Shown: positions 8,978 through 16,240, counted from the stretch's first letter. The stretch is 64,000 nt of DNA from Flagellimonas myxillae (GCF_023502235.1 NZ_JAMFLY010000003.1:186001-250000); one strand, 5' to 3'. Notes: a model not told the origin generated them from the sequence alone. Numbers and translations: made by a program.

Positions 8978-11031
8978 TCCTATTTGGACCAGAGTCCACC
9001 GGAAAGACCACACTTTCGCAACAATTGGCCCGGCAATACAATACAGTCTGGGTACCCGAATATGCACGAGAATATCTACAAAACAAATGGAACAACGAAC
9101 GCAAGACTTGCGAGCCCAAGGACTTGCTGCCCATAGCGGAAGGGCAAATCCGTTTGGAAAATGACTTGACCCAAAAGGCCACGGACGTACTCATCTGCGA
9201 TACCGACCTTCTGGAGACCAAAGTATACTCGGAAGCCTATTATTTGGGCCATTGCGACCCTTTACTGGAAAAGTATGCCTTGGAAAATACCTACGACCTT
9301 TATTTCCTTACCTATATCGATACGCCATGGGAACCGGACGACCTTAGGGACAAGCCCAATGAAAGGCAACGGATGTTCGATTATTTCCACGACACCTTAA
9401 AAAAATATGATCGGAATTTCGTTATTTTAAAGGGAGATAAAGCAACACGGCTTGCAACCGCAGTCAAACAAATAGATAAACTCCTAAGCACTATGACCGA
9501 CCTTGACCCAAAAGATCTGGAACAACTTAAAAAAAAGGGGATTTCCAACGAAAAAGTAGCCCAGCAAATAGCAACCTTTAAAGCCGGTATTCCCTTTGTG
9601 GATTTGGTAAAGGCTGCGGTTGTTTCGGAGGGAATTTTAAGGTATACCGAAGCCGAAGAAAAAGAAAACATCGCTTATTTTGAAGCTTCACGGGGAAAAC
9701 TGGATCTATTAAAATTTGTCCCTGCCTCTGGAGCAGCCTCCCGAATGTTCAAAGCGACCTTTAATTTCTTGGATGCGTACAATCCGTCCCAAGAAAATTT
9801 GGACACCTATCTGAAGCGGTCAGAAGATTCGGCAATGAAAAAGTTTATTGAGGAAATGGAGCATCTACCCTTTTATGACCTAATCATGGGCAAAATCAAG
9901 GGGAAAGCATCTTCAAAAGATGAGGAAACTTATCTTTTTGTAAAGGAAATGTTGGTGTCTGAGGGATTAAACTATGGTTTTTATCCAAAGGGCCTATTAC
10001 CGTTCCACCAATATGGGAAAGTTGCGGCCACACCGTTTGAAGAACATTTGAAAGAGGCGGCCCTATATGCCAAAACCGATGGGAAGGCCAACCTACACTT
10101 TACCATTTCCGAGCAGCACAATACCATGTTCAAAGAGGAACACGAAGCTGCAGGTCCAAGGGTATCAAGTGCAACTGATACCACTTTCAACATTTCCTAT
10201 TCCAATCAAAAACCTTCCACCGATACCATTGCTGTTGATATGGAGAATAAGCCCTTTAAAAACAATGATGGCAGCATTTTGTTTAGGCCTGGAGGTCATG
10301 GAGCGCTTATAGAGAATTTGAACGATCAAGATGCCGATATCATCTTTATAAAGAACATAGATAACGTTGTCATCGACCAAAACTTGGAAGCGGTGGCCAA
10401 TAGCAAGAAGATGTTGGCGGGAGTTTTAAAGAAGGTCCAAGACCGAGCTTTCGATTATGCTGCAAAACTCGATGGGGGTGAGGTTACATCCGCTGATAGA
10501 AACGAAATAAAATCCTTTTTGGAACAAGAACTCAACGTTAGGTTCAATGCAGATTTTGCCAACTTGGGTGCCGAAGATCAAGTAAGCCAACTAAAAAACA
10601 GCATCAACAGACCTATTCGCATTTGCGGAATGGTAAAAAACGAGGGAGAACCCGGAGGAGGGCCTTTTTGGATCAAGGATAATCAGGGGAATGTATCCCT
10701 TCAGATTATAGAATCTGCGCAAATTGATATGTCGAACAGCGAGCAAGCATCCATCTTAAAAAATTCTACCCATTTTAATCCAGTGGATTTGGTCTGCGGT
10801 GTCCGAAATTATAAAGGGGAAAAGTACAACCTCTTGGAATTCGTAGATGAAAACCAAGGGTTCATCACAGAAAAGACCAAAGAAGGCAAAGAACTCAAGG
10901 CCTTGGAACTCCCTGGTCTTTGGAATGGTGCCATGGCCTTCTGGAACACGCTTTTTGTGGAAGTACCTCTGGTTACTTTCAATCCAGTAAAAACTGTAAA
11001 CGACTTATTGAAGCCAACCCACCAAGCCTAG
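8932..11031 (+). CDS. NadR-like ribosylnicotinamide-kinase domain fused to DUF4301
   Basis: 699 residues in two parts. Residues 1 to about 185 are an AAA_28/NadR C-terminal type kinase: Walker A GPESTGKTT (19-27), VPEYAREYL, ICDTDLLETKVY and DTPWEPDDLRDKP (lid). Residues from about 190 are a complete DUF4301 domain. DUF4301 has VPASGAASRMFK (263-274), KGLLPFHQYG (353-362), HFTISEQHNTMF, FRPGGHG (451-457) and NIDN (475-478), which I read as resembling the UDPGP uridylyltransferase fold. The kinase half probably phosphorylates the vitamin brought in by the neighbouring Pnu transporter. The second half has no established activity. The start overlaps the transporter gene. Confidence 0.85.
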   Translation: MEEKLRQEPSNLIKVVLFGPESTGKTTLSQQLARQYNTVWVPEYAREYLQNKWNNERKTCEPKDLLPIAEGQIRLENDLTQKATDVLICDTDLLETKVYSEAYYLGHCDPLLEKYALENTYDLYFLTYIDTPWEPDDLRDKPNERQRMFDYFHDTLKKYDRNFVILKGDKATRLATAVKQIDKLLSTMTDLDPKDLEQLKKKGISNEKVAQQIATFKAGIPFVDLVKAAVVSEGILRYTEAEEKENIAYFEASRGKLDLLKFVPASGAASRMFKATFNFLDAYNPSQENLDTYLKRSEDSAMKKFIEEMEHLPFYDLIMGKIKGKASSKDEETYLFVKEMLVSEGLNYGFYPKGLLPFHQYGKVAATPFEEHLKEAALYAKTDGKANLHFTISEQHNTMFKEEHEAAGPRVSSATDTTFNISYSNQKPSTDTIAVDMENKPFKNNDGSILFRPGGHGALIENLNDQDADIIFIKNIDNVVIDQNLEAVANSKKMLAGVLKKVQDRAFDYAAKLDGGEVTSADRNEIKSFLEQELNVRFNADFANLGAEDQVSQLKNSINRPIRICGMVKNEGEPGGGPFWIKDNQGNVSLQIIESAQIDMSNSEQASILKNSTHFNPVDLVCGVRNYKGEKYNLLEFVDENQGFITEKTKEGKELKALELPGLWNGAMAFWNTLFVEVPLVTFNPVKTVNDLLKPTHQA

Positions 11032-11056
11032 GACAATTTCATTGAAAATAAGGAAT

Positions 11057-11080
11057 AGCCCCATTTTTGGGGCTTTTTTG
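11057..11080 (+). terminator. Intrinsic terminator after the kinase-DUF4301 gene
   Basis: AGCCCC (11057-11062) pairs with GGGGCT (11069-11074), loop ATTTTT, followed by a T-run. It is 26 bp after the stop codon. Confidence 0.85.
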
Positions 11081-11179
11081 TGACTAGATGTGACCTAACT
11101 AAAAATGGCGTGTCCTATGTATTGAAAGGGCATAGAATGAGGCCCATTTCATGGGTCGTTCCCATAAATAAAAATACAT

Positions 11180-11202
11180 CTAAGCAGTTTGCTTAGTTTT
11201 TT
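11180..11202 (+). terminator. Terminator-like hairpin
   Basis: CTAAGCA (11180-11186), loop GTT, TGCTTAG (11190-11196), then six T. It has no annotated gene directly in front of it, so it may end a short untranslated RNA or act as a backup for the DUF4301 transcript. Confidence 0.6.
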
Positions 11203-11222
11203 GGTTGGTTGATTTGGTTAAA

Positions 11223-11247
11223 GGCCGTACGCAGTACGGCCTTTTTT
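11223..11247 (+). terminator. Terminator-like hairpin, 8-bp GC-rich stem
   Basis: GGCCGTAC (11223-11230), loop GCA, GTACGGCC (11234-11241), then six T. The stem is perfect and GC-rich. It is only 20 bp after the preceding hairpin. Confidence 0.75.
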
Positions 11248-11295
11248 GTGACCAAATTCCAAAAGGGGTGTCCAATGAATTAGAAACAATAAAAC

Positions 11296-11412
11296 ATGCT
11301 ATTTACCATATTCTTGGCCATAAGTATTATTTCGTTCATAATTGCAATGGCGCTTGTAGTGCCCTATTTAAGAATGGAATACAAGTCAAGAAAAATCAAG
11401 AAAAAGGGATAA
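11296..11412 (+). CDS. Possible 38-residue single-pass membrane protein
   Basis: An ATG at 11296 opens 38 codons ending in TAA at 11412. The product starts MLFTIFLAISIISFIIAMAL, one clear hydrophobic helix of about 22 residues, then a strongly basic tail ending RKIKKKG. A hydrophobic helix plus a positive cytoplasmic tail is typical of genuine small membrane proteins. It is flanked by terminator-like hairpins on both sides (11223 and 11497), so it would be its own transcription unit. I see no good -7 box directly upstream and recognise no family. Chance is a real alternative. Confidence 0.35.
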   Translation: MLFTIFLAISIISFIIAMALVVPYLRMEYKSRKIKKKG

Positions 11413-11496
11413 TGCTATGCAAACACTAACCATGCGTTATCCAACGCCGATGGGTACAACCATTGCCTCTAAGCCAGTTGTATCTTGGCAAACAAA

Positions 11497-11526
11497 AGCT
11501 CCGAGTAATCGGGGCTTTTTCTTTTT
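11497..11526 (+). terminator. Terminator-like hairpin before the riboswitch promoter
   Basis: AGCTCCGA (11497-11504), loop GTAA, TCGGGGCT (11509-11516) with one G-T pair, then a T-rich run. It would end a transcript covering the 38-codon ORF. Confidence 0.7.
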
Positions 11527-11576
11527 GTCAAATTCGGTGCATTCTTTCCAAGAAATGTTATTTCCTTAAATATTTG

Positions 11577-11608
11577 TTGTGAAATATAATAGGACGGTAG
11601 TACATTTG
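11577..11608 (+). promoter_or_regulatory. Promoter of the TPP riboswitch / TonB receptor transcript
   Basis: TACATTTG at 11601-11608 is a perfect TAnnTTTG -7 box, with TTG at 11577-11579 (21-bp spacing). The predicted start near 11612 coincides with the first base of helix P1 of the riboswitch, so the aptamer begins at the 5' end of the RNA. Confidence 0.65.
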
Positions 11609-11611
11609 CGG

Positions 11612-11720
11612 CATCTCAAAGGGGTGCTTGTTTTAGGGATTGTCTCCTAAACTGGGCTGAGATTATACCCAATGAACCTGGGCGGGTAATGCCGCCAAGG
11701 GATGGCGCAAAGCGCATCTT
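11612..11720 (+). promoter_or_regulatory. TPP (THI-box) riboswitch with downstream switching hairpin
   Basis: The TPP aptamer consensus is intact: GGGGTGC (11621-11627), GCTGAGAT (from about 11655), ACCC, then AATGAACCTGG, GGGTAATGCC and AAGGGATG. P1 is formed by CATCTC (11612-11617) with GGGATG (11699-11704). Directly after it, the P1 3' strand can instead pair in a second hairpin, GATG/CGC with GCG/CATC around loop AAA (11701-11718). The segment GCATCT occurs both at 11611-11616 and at 11714-11719, so the two pairings exclude each other. TPP binding should stabilise P1. No T-run follows the second hairpin, so control of translation or RNA stability seems likelier than termination. The element precedes the TonB-dependent receptor. 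Confidence 0.93.
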
Positions 11721-11769
11721 GGAATTTCTATGTTTCTTTTGAAACAAAAATCAATTTTTAACCAGAATA

Positions 11770-11805
11770 ATGGCCCCTTTTATTCGTAAACTATTTTACG
11801 GATGA
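11770..11805 (+). CDS. Possible 11-codon leader ORF overlapping the receptor start
   Basis: ATG at 11770 opens an 11-codon ORF (MAPFIRKLFYG). Its TGA stop (11803-11805) overlaps the receptor ATG (11802-11804) as ATGA, the arrangement used for translational coupling. The last codons coincide with a hairpin CGTAAA-CTAT-TTTACG (11785-11800) that ends 1 nt before the receptor start. Translating the leader would open this hairpin. Coding is inferred from the geometry only. Confidence 0.3.
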   Translation: MAPFIRKLFYG

Positions 11806-14027
11806 AACCATTTTATCTAAAGCGAACGCCTAGAATAAACAGTTGGCATCGCATCAAAACTTCATTGCTGACGGCATTAGCCGTTTTTGGGCTCGCTCAA
11901 GCAGTGACCGCACAACAAAACCCAACAGATTCCTTGGAAGGAAAAAAAATTGTACTTGATGAGGTACTTGTACAGGCCATTAGGGTAACCAAGGATTTTC
12001 CCATCACCTTTTCCAATTTGGATGAGGAGGAGATTGCCCCAAGAAACTTGGGACAGGACATCCCTATTTTAATGAACTACCTGCCAGCCGTGGTGACAAC
12101 CTCAGATGCTGGGGCAGGTGTGGGATACACCGGAATCCGGGTGCGGGGGAGTGACGCCACCCGAGTAAATGTTACCATAAATGGAATTCCCTATAACGAT
12201 GCGGAATCCCAAGGGACATTTTGGGTAAACATGCCCGATTTTGCATCTTCCACGCAAAGCCTTCAGTTGCAACGGGGGGTGGGAACATCTACCAACGGTG
12301 AAGCAGCCTTTGGTGCAAGTATAAACATGCTTACCGATGCCTTTTCTGAAGAAGTCTATGGAAGAATTTCTTCCTCCATCGGAAGTTTTAACACCTTGCG
12401 GAACAATGTGAAATTCAGCACCGGCTTGATTAATGAGCATTTTGAGCTTTCTGGAAGATTGTCCAGAATAACCTCCGATGGCTATATCGATAGGGCCAGC
12501 TCGGAACTTGATTCCTATTTTTTGCAGGGTGCCTATAAGGATGACAACACCTTGGTAAAGGCCTTGCTTTTTGGCGGACATGAGGTTACCTACCAAGCAT
12601 GGAACGGAATAGATGCCGAAACCCTTAGGTCCAATAGGACTTTTAACACTGCTGGGATGTACACAGATGAAAATGGTGTTACCCAGTTTTATGAAAGGGA
12701 AGAGGACAACTATAAACAAGATCATTTTCAATTGCATTGGAACGAGGCCCTAAACCCTTATTGGAGTTCCAATATTGCTGTGCACTATACCCGTGGCCGT
12801 GGTTATTTTGAGCAGTTCAAGGAAGATGAGGATTTTGACACCTACAACTTTGAGCCCCTCACTGTGGATGGAGAGGTCGTGAATACCACAGATGTCATTA
12901 GACGTCGGTGGTTGGACAACGATTTTTACGGAACCGTAGTGTCCCTAAATCATACAAAAGAAGATTTAAACTTGATAATCGGAGGGGGATACAATGTATA
13001 TAAAGGAGACCATTTTGGAGAAGTCATCTGGGCCAGATTTGCCAGCAATAGTGATATTAGGGACCGTTACTACGATGACAATTCCACCAAAACAGATTTT
13101 AACATCTATGTGAAGGCCAACTACAAATTGGACAATCAGTGGAGCATTTTCGGAGATGTCCAATACCGTGGTGTGGGGTACGAAGCCAATGGGGAAGATA
13201 CAGGATTGGTTGATGACACCTTCAATTTTTTCAACCCCAAGGCCGGGGTTACGTTTGATTTGGATCAAAACAACAATTTCTACCTTTCGTATGCCAGGGC
13301 AAACCGGGAACCCAATCGGAACGATTATGAAAATGGCAGCCCAAAACCCGAAAAACTCAACGATTATGAGCTTGGATGGCGCTATGTTTCTTCGAGTTTT
13401 CAACTGAATGCCAATGCCTATTACATGCGCTATAAAGATCAATTGGTGCTTACGGGCGAACTCAACGACGTGGGGGCCCCTTTACGGGCAAATGTTGGTG
13501 ACAGCTACCGATTGGGCTTGGAATTGGATGCGAACATTTCACTTGGAGATCAGTGGAGCATCAGGCCCAATGTTGCCCTTAGCGATAACCGTAATGTGGA
13601 TTTTGTCTTCCAAAGGGATGGGGTGCTGCAAGATTTGGGCAATACCAAAATTGCATACTCGCCTAATCTAGTGGCAAGTAATATTTTGGCCTTTGCTCCA
13701 AATAAAAACCTACAATTGTCGGTGCTTTCCAAGTTTGTGGGCAAACAGTATATGGGCAATATTGATTCTGAGGCATCTACCCTGGAAAGCTATTCCCAAA
13801 CCGATTTGAACATCCAATACGCAATTGAGGTCAATTCATTTGTGAAGAGCATTGTGCTTTCCGGATTGGTGAACAATGTTTTTGATGCTGATATTGTTTC
13901 CAACGGGTATTTCTTCACCTATGATGATGATTGGACAAATCCAGGTACCATCACTACAATAGAAGGGGCCGGTTATTATCCCCAAGCGGGCATCAACTTT
14001 TTGGTGGGTACCACGGTGAATTTTTAA
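11802..14027 (+). CDS. TonB-dependent outer-membrane receptor, probable thiamine uptake
   Basis: 741 residues. A signal sequence (hydrophobic about residues 20-38, ending in TAQQN) is followed by a plug domain (VLDEVLVQAIRV, NLGQDIPILMNYLPAVVTTSDAGAGVGYTGIRVRG) and a 22-strand-type barrel ending in GTTVNF with a terminal Phe. There is no SusD partner and no carboxypeptidase-like N-terminal domain. Such receptors import scarce ligands across the outer membrane using TonB energy. The TPP riboswitch in its leader makes thiamine or a precursor the likely ligand. A strong hairpin terminator follows at 14048. Confidence 0.9.
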   Translation: MKPFYLKRTPRINSWHRIKTSLLTALAVFGLAQAVTAQQNPTDSLEGKKIVLDEVLVQAIRVTKDFPITFSNLDEEEIAPRNLGQDIPILMNYLPAVVTTSDAGAGVGYTGIRVRGSDATRVNVTINGIPYNDAESQGTFWVNMPDFASSTQSLQLQRGVGTSTNGEAAFGASINMLTDAFSEEVYGRISSSIGSFNTLRNNVKFSTGLINEHFELSGRLSRITSDGYIDRASSELDSYFLQGAYKDDNTLVKALLFGGHEVTYQAWNGIDAETLRSNRTFNTAGMYTDENGVTQFYEREEDNYKQDHFQLHWNEALNPYWSSNIAVHYTRGRGYFEQFKEDEDFDTYNFEPLTVDGEVVNTTDVIRRRWLDNDFYGTVVSLNHTKEDLNLIIGGGYNVYKGDHFGEVIWARFASNSDIRDRYYDDNSTKTDFNIYVKANYKLDNQWSIFGDVQYRGVGYEANGEDTGLVDDTFNFFNPKAGVTFDLDQNNNFYLSYARANREPNRNDYENGSPKPEKLNDYELGWRYVSSSFQLNANAYYMRYKDQLVLTGELNDVGAPLRANVGDSYRLGLELDANISLGDQWSIRPNVALSDNRNVDFVFQRDGVLQDLGNTKIAYSPNLVASNILAFAPNKNLQLSVLSKFVGKQYMGNIDSEASTLESYSQTDLNIQYAIEVNSFVKSIVLSGLVNNVFDADIVSNGYFFTYDDDWTNPGTITTIEGAGYYPQAGINFLVGTTVNF

Positions 14028-14047
14028 AGGAGCCAAATACTTTTCAA

Positions 14048-14095
14048 AAAGGGATTCTGTACATTTATGCTTATGACAGAATCCCTTTCTTTTTT
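14048..14095 (+). terminator. Terminator of the receptor gene overlapping the next gene's start region
   Basis: AAAGGGATTCTGT (14048-14060) pairs perfectly over 13 bp with ACAGAATCCCTTT (14076-14088), then C and six T. The loop (14061-14075) contains both candidate ATG codons of the following oxidoreductase (14067 and 14073). Confidence 0.8.
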
Positions 14096-15068
14096 GGACA
14101 AAACCCCTATCCGCTGGGGTGTGATTGGATGTGGCAGCGTTGCCGAGAAGAAAAGTGTCCCTGCCTATCAAATGGTTCCAGGGTTTGAAGTTGCCATGGT
14201 AATGCGGAGGGATGCCGACAAGGTAAAGGATTACGCCGAGCGACATGGTATAGCCCACTGCAGTACCAACGCCTTGGAGGTGATACAAAATCCAGAAATT
14301 GATGCCATTTATATTGCCACCCCGCCCGATTCCCACAGGGAATATGCGCTTTTGGTTGCCGAAGCCGGAAAACCATGCTGTATAGAAAAACCTATGGCAC
14401 CCACTTACAAAGAGAGCTTGGAAATTCATAACGCATTTCAAGAAAAGGGACTACCGCTTTTTATCGCCTACTATCGAAGATCTTTGCCACGGTTCAATCA
14501 GATCAAGGAATGGTTGGATGAACAAAGGATTGGGCAGGTACGCCATATCCAATGGACAAAGACAAAACCGCCAACCGAAATGGATTTAAGCGGGGCTTAC
14601 AACTGGAGAACGGATGCAAAAATTGCCCCAGGAGGTTACTTTGATGACCTGGCCAGTCATGGTCTGGATTTGTTTGCTTACCTATTGGGAAATATTAAAA
14701 AAGCCCAAGGATTTACCACCAACCAACAAGGGTTGTACAGTGCCCACGATAGCGTGGTGGGGAGTTGGATTCATGAGACCGGAGTTACCGGGGACGGCGT
14801 ATGGAACTTCGGCACCCATCACCGAAAAGATCAGGTGGAGATTTTGGGTTCAAACGGTAAAATCACCTTTGCGGTGCTGGATGAGGCTCCATTGGTTTTG
14901 GAAACCGCCAATGAAAGGCAAGAGCTACATGTCCCCAATCCCGAACATATCCAACAATACCATGCCCAATACATCAATGACCATCTAAGAGGACTCTCGC
15001 AACATCCTTCTTTGGGTACCTCGGGACTACATACCAGTTGGGTAATGGATCAAATCTTGGGCAACTAG
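14067..15068 (+). CDS. Gfo/Idh/MocA family NAD(P)-dependent oxidoreductase
   Basis: 333 residues from the ATG at 14067. The Rossmann motif WGVIGCGSVAEKKS, the IATPPDSHREYALLVAEAGK segment and EKPMAPTYKE (catalytic-type Lys of the EKP motif) identify the family. The C-terminal alpha/beta domain follows (YYRRSLPRFNQIKEWL, GGYFDDLASHGLDLF). Members oxidise or reduce sugars and related polyols with NAD(P). The start is uncertain: both ATGs lie inside a terminator hairpin, and a TTG at 14094 directly after the hairpin would give MDKTPIRWGVIGCG, a standard family N-terminus. The substrate is unknown. Confidence 0.88.
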   Translation: MLMTESLSFLDKTPIRWGVIGCGSVAEKKSVPAYQMVPGFEVAMVMRRDADKVKDYAERHGIAHCSTNALEVIQNPEIDAIYIATPPDSHREYALLVAEAGKPCCIEKPMAPTYKESLEIHNAFQEKGLPLFIAYYRRSLPRFNQIKEWLDEQRIGQVRHIQWTKTKPPTEMDLSGAYNWRTDAKIAPGGYFDDLASHGLDLFAYLLGNIKKAQGFTTNQQGLYSAHDSVVGSWIHETGVTGDGVWNFGTHHRKDQVEILGSNGKITFAVLDEAPLVLETANERQELHVPNPEHIQQYHAQYINDHLRGLSQHPSLGTSGLHTSWVMDQILGN

Positions 15069-15502
15069 TTGGAAATGGTCACTGTGTTTCCGCTTTGTGT
15101 CGCCCTATAGAAAAGCAGGTCATAATAGCGGTTACCATCGTTGGGGCGGTCCAATTGCTGGCCGGTAAAAAGACTATAGGTAAATCCTTCACAGCCGCAG
15201 GTAACATTTTGCCCATCCAAAGTCATGGTGGAGCAACTACTCGGCGCATGGTTAGGGCAGCTGGCCTCAAAAGCGAAAAATGTGTTACCCCCAGTGCGCA
15301 TTACAAAAGCTCCCCGAGTACCCACACCATTGTTTCCCACATAAACAGGGTTGCCAATGGTACTCAGCCCATTGTACAAGGGCAAATTCAAGTTTAGGTC
15401 GAACCTAAAACTAACCTCCTGCAAATAGGGATTCCGGTTGGTGGGATCCGATTCACAGGATAATAGAAAAAATAACAAAAGGCAGCCCCAGAGGTACTTC
15501 AT
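15065..15502 (-). CDS. Rieske-like lipoprotein with altered cluster ligands
   Basis: 145 residues. A lipoprotein signal has lipobox LLSC at residue 16. The rest resembles a Rieske [2Fe-2S] domain: a first box in EASCPNHAP and a second box in CGCEGFTYSLFTGQ. In true Rieske proteins the boxes are CxH and CPxH, with two Cys and two His holding the cluster. Here the second His is replaced by Glu (CGCEG) and the first box has an extra residue (CPNH), so a standard cluster is doubtful. It is convergent with the oxidoreductase, overlapping its last codon, and divergent from greA. Function unknown. Confidence 0.6.
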   Translation of the reverse strand: MKYLWGCLLLFFLLSCESDPTNRNPYLQEVSFRFDLNLNLPLYNGLSTIGNPVYVGNNGVGTRGAFVMRTGGNTFFAFEASCPNHAPSSCSTMTLDGQNVTCGCEGFTYSLFTGQQLDRPNDGNRYYDLLFYRATQSGNTVTISN

Positions 15503-15550
15503 AGCACGGATTTGATAGTATTACAGCGGCAAAATTGGTCAAAAATTGCC

Positions 15551-15612
15551 TATATTTGCGTTAAATCCTCGCAAAAACTATGCGATACATAGTTGCAGTT
15601 GAGGATTTTTTG
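15551..15612 (+). promoter_or_regulatory. Promoter and terminator-like leader RNA upstream of greA
   Basis: TATATTTG at 15551-15558 is a perfect -7 box, predicting a start near 15564. Beginning right there, AAATCCTC (15563-15570) pairs with GAGGATTT (15601-15608). An inner hairpin AACTATG-CGATA-CATAGTT (15576-15594) sits inside, and T606-T611 form a run of six T. The RNA start is therefore a compact structure of about 45 nt ending as an intrinsic terminator, 77 bp before the greA ATG. Confidence 0.6.
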
Positions 15613-15688
15613 TATTTGTGGCGATGGAGTACATTGGGAAAATAATTTCATTTTCCCCAATGCTCTTTTGCTTTTAAAAAATGACGAT

Positions 15689-16165
15689 ATGAGCAAAGTA
15701 TCTTACTATACAGCTGAGGGATTAAAGAAGTTAAGGGAGGAACTTAACCATTTAAAGGATGTGGAACGACCCAAAGCTTCGCAGGCGATTGCGGAAGCAA
15801 GGGATAAAGGGGATTTGTCGGAAAACGCGGAATACGATGCCGCCAAAGAGGCTCAAGGTCTATTGGAAATGAAAATTTCCAAGATGGAGGAGACCTTGGC
15901 CAATGCCAGATTGATTGATGAATCCCAATTGGATACCTCAAAAGTTTTAGTGTTGTCCACAGTAAAACTAAAGAACCAGACCAATGGTATGGAAATGAAA
16001 TATACCTTGGTGGCGGAAAGCGAGGCAGACCTAAAATCCGGAAAAATTTCGGTAACCTCACCCATTGGGAAGGGATTGCTGGGTAAATCCGTAGGTGATG
16101 TGGCCGAAATCCAAGTGCCGAATGGAACGTTAAAGTTTGATATATTGGAAATCACACGAGAATAA
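15689..16165 (+). CDS. greA: Transcription elongation factor GreA
   Basis: 158 residues from the ATG at 15689, the normal GreA length; a TTG at 15593 would add an unlikely tail that lies in the leader hairpin. GreA enters the RNA polymerase secondary channel and stimulates cleavage of backtracked RNA. The N-terminal coiled coil carries EARDKGDLSENAEYDAAKEAQ with the acidic tip residues, and the C-terminal FKBP-like domain has SPIGKGLLGKSVGD. It has its own promoter, a terminator-like leader and a strong downstream terminator. Confidence 0.97.
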   Translation: MSKVSYYTAEGLKKLREELNHLKDVERPKASQAIAEARDKGDLSENAEYDAAKEAQGLLEMKISKMEETLANARLIDESQLDTSKVLVLSTVKLKNQTNGMEMKYTLVAESEADLKSGKISVTSPIGKGLLGKSVGDVAEIQVPNGTLKFDILEITRE

Positions 16166-16188
16166 AATATTTCAAAATGCCTAATTTT

Positions 16189-16215
16189 AATCCCGTCAAT
16201 TGACGGGATTTTTTA
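16189..16215 (+). terminator. Intrinsic terminator of greA
   Basis: AATCCCGTCAA and its complement form a perfect palindrome at 16189-16210, followed by a T-run. Confidence 0.85.
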
Positions 16216-16240
16216 TTTCAAAACCAACAAACCCAACCTA

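Larger units (their letters stand above)
11032..11801 (+). other. 770-bp stretch between the kinase-DUF4301 gene and the TonB receptor
   Basis: This stretch holds no gene above 60 codons. In order it contains: the terminator of the DUF4301 gene (11057), a seven-pair hairpin at about 11141-11157 (GGCCCAT-TTC-ATGGGTC), terminator-like hairpins at 11180 and 11223, a 38-codon membrane ORF at 11296-11412, a fourth terminator-like hairpin at 11497, a promoter at 11577-11608, the TPP riboswitch and an 11-codon ORF touching the receptor start. The individual elements are listed separately. Confidence 0.7.

Noticed and set aside
11417..11569. 50-codon ORF starting MQTLTMRYP
   Set aside because: It reads through the terminator hairpin at 11497 and has no coding character.
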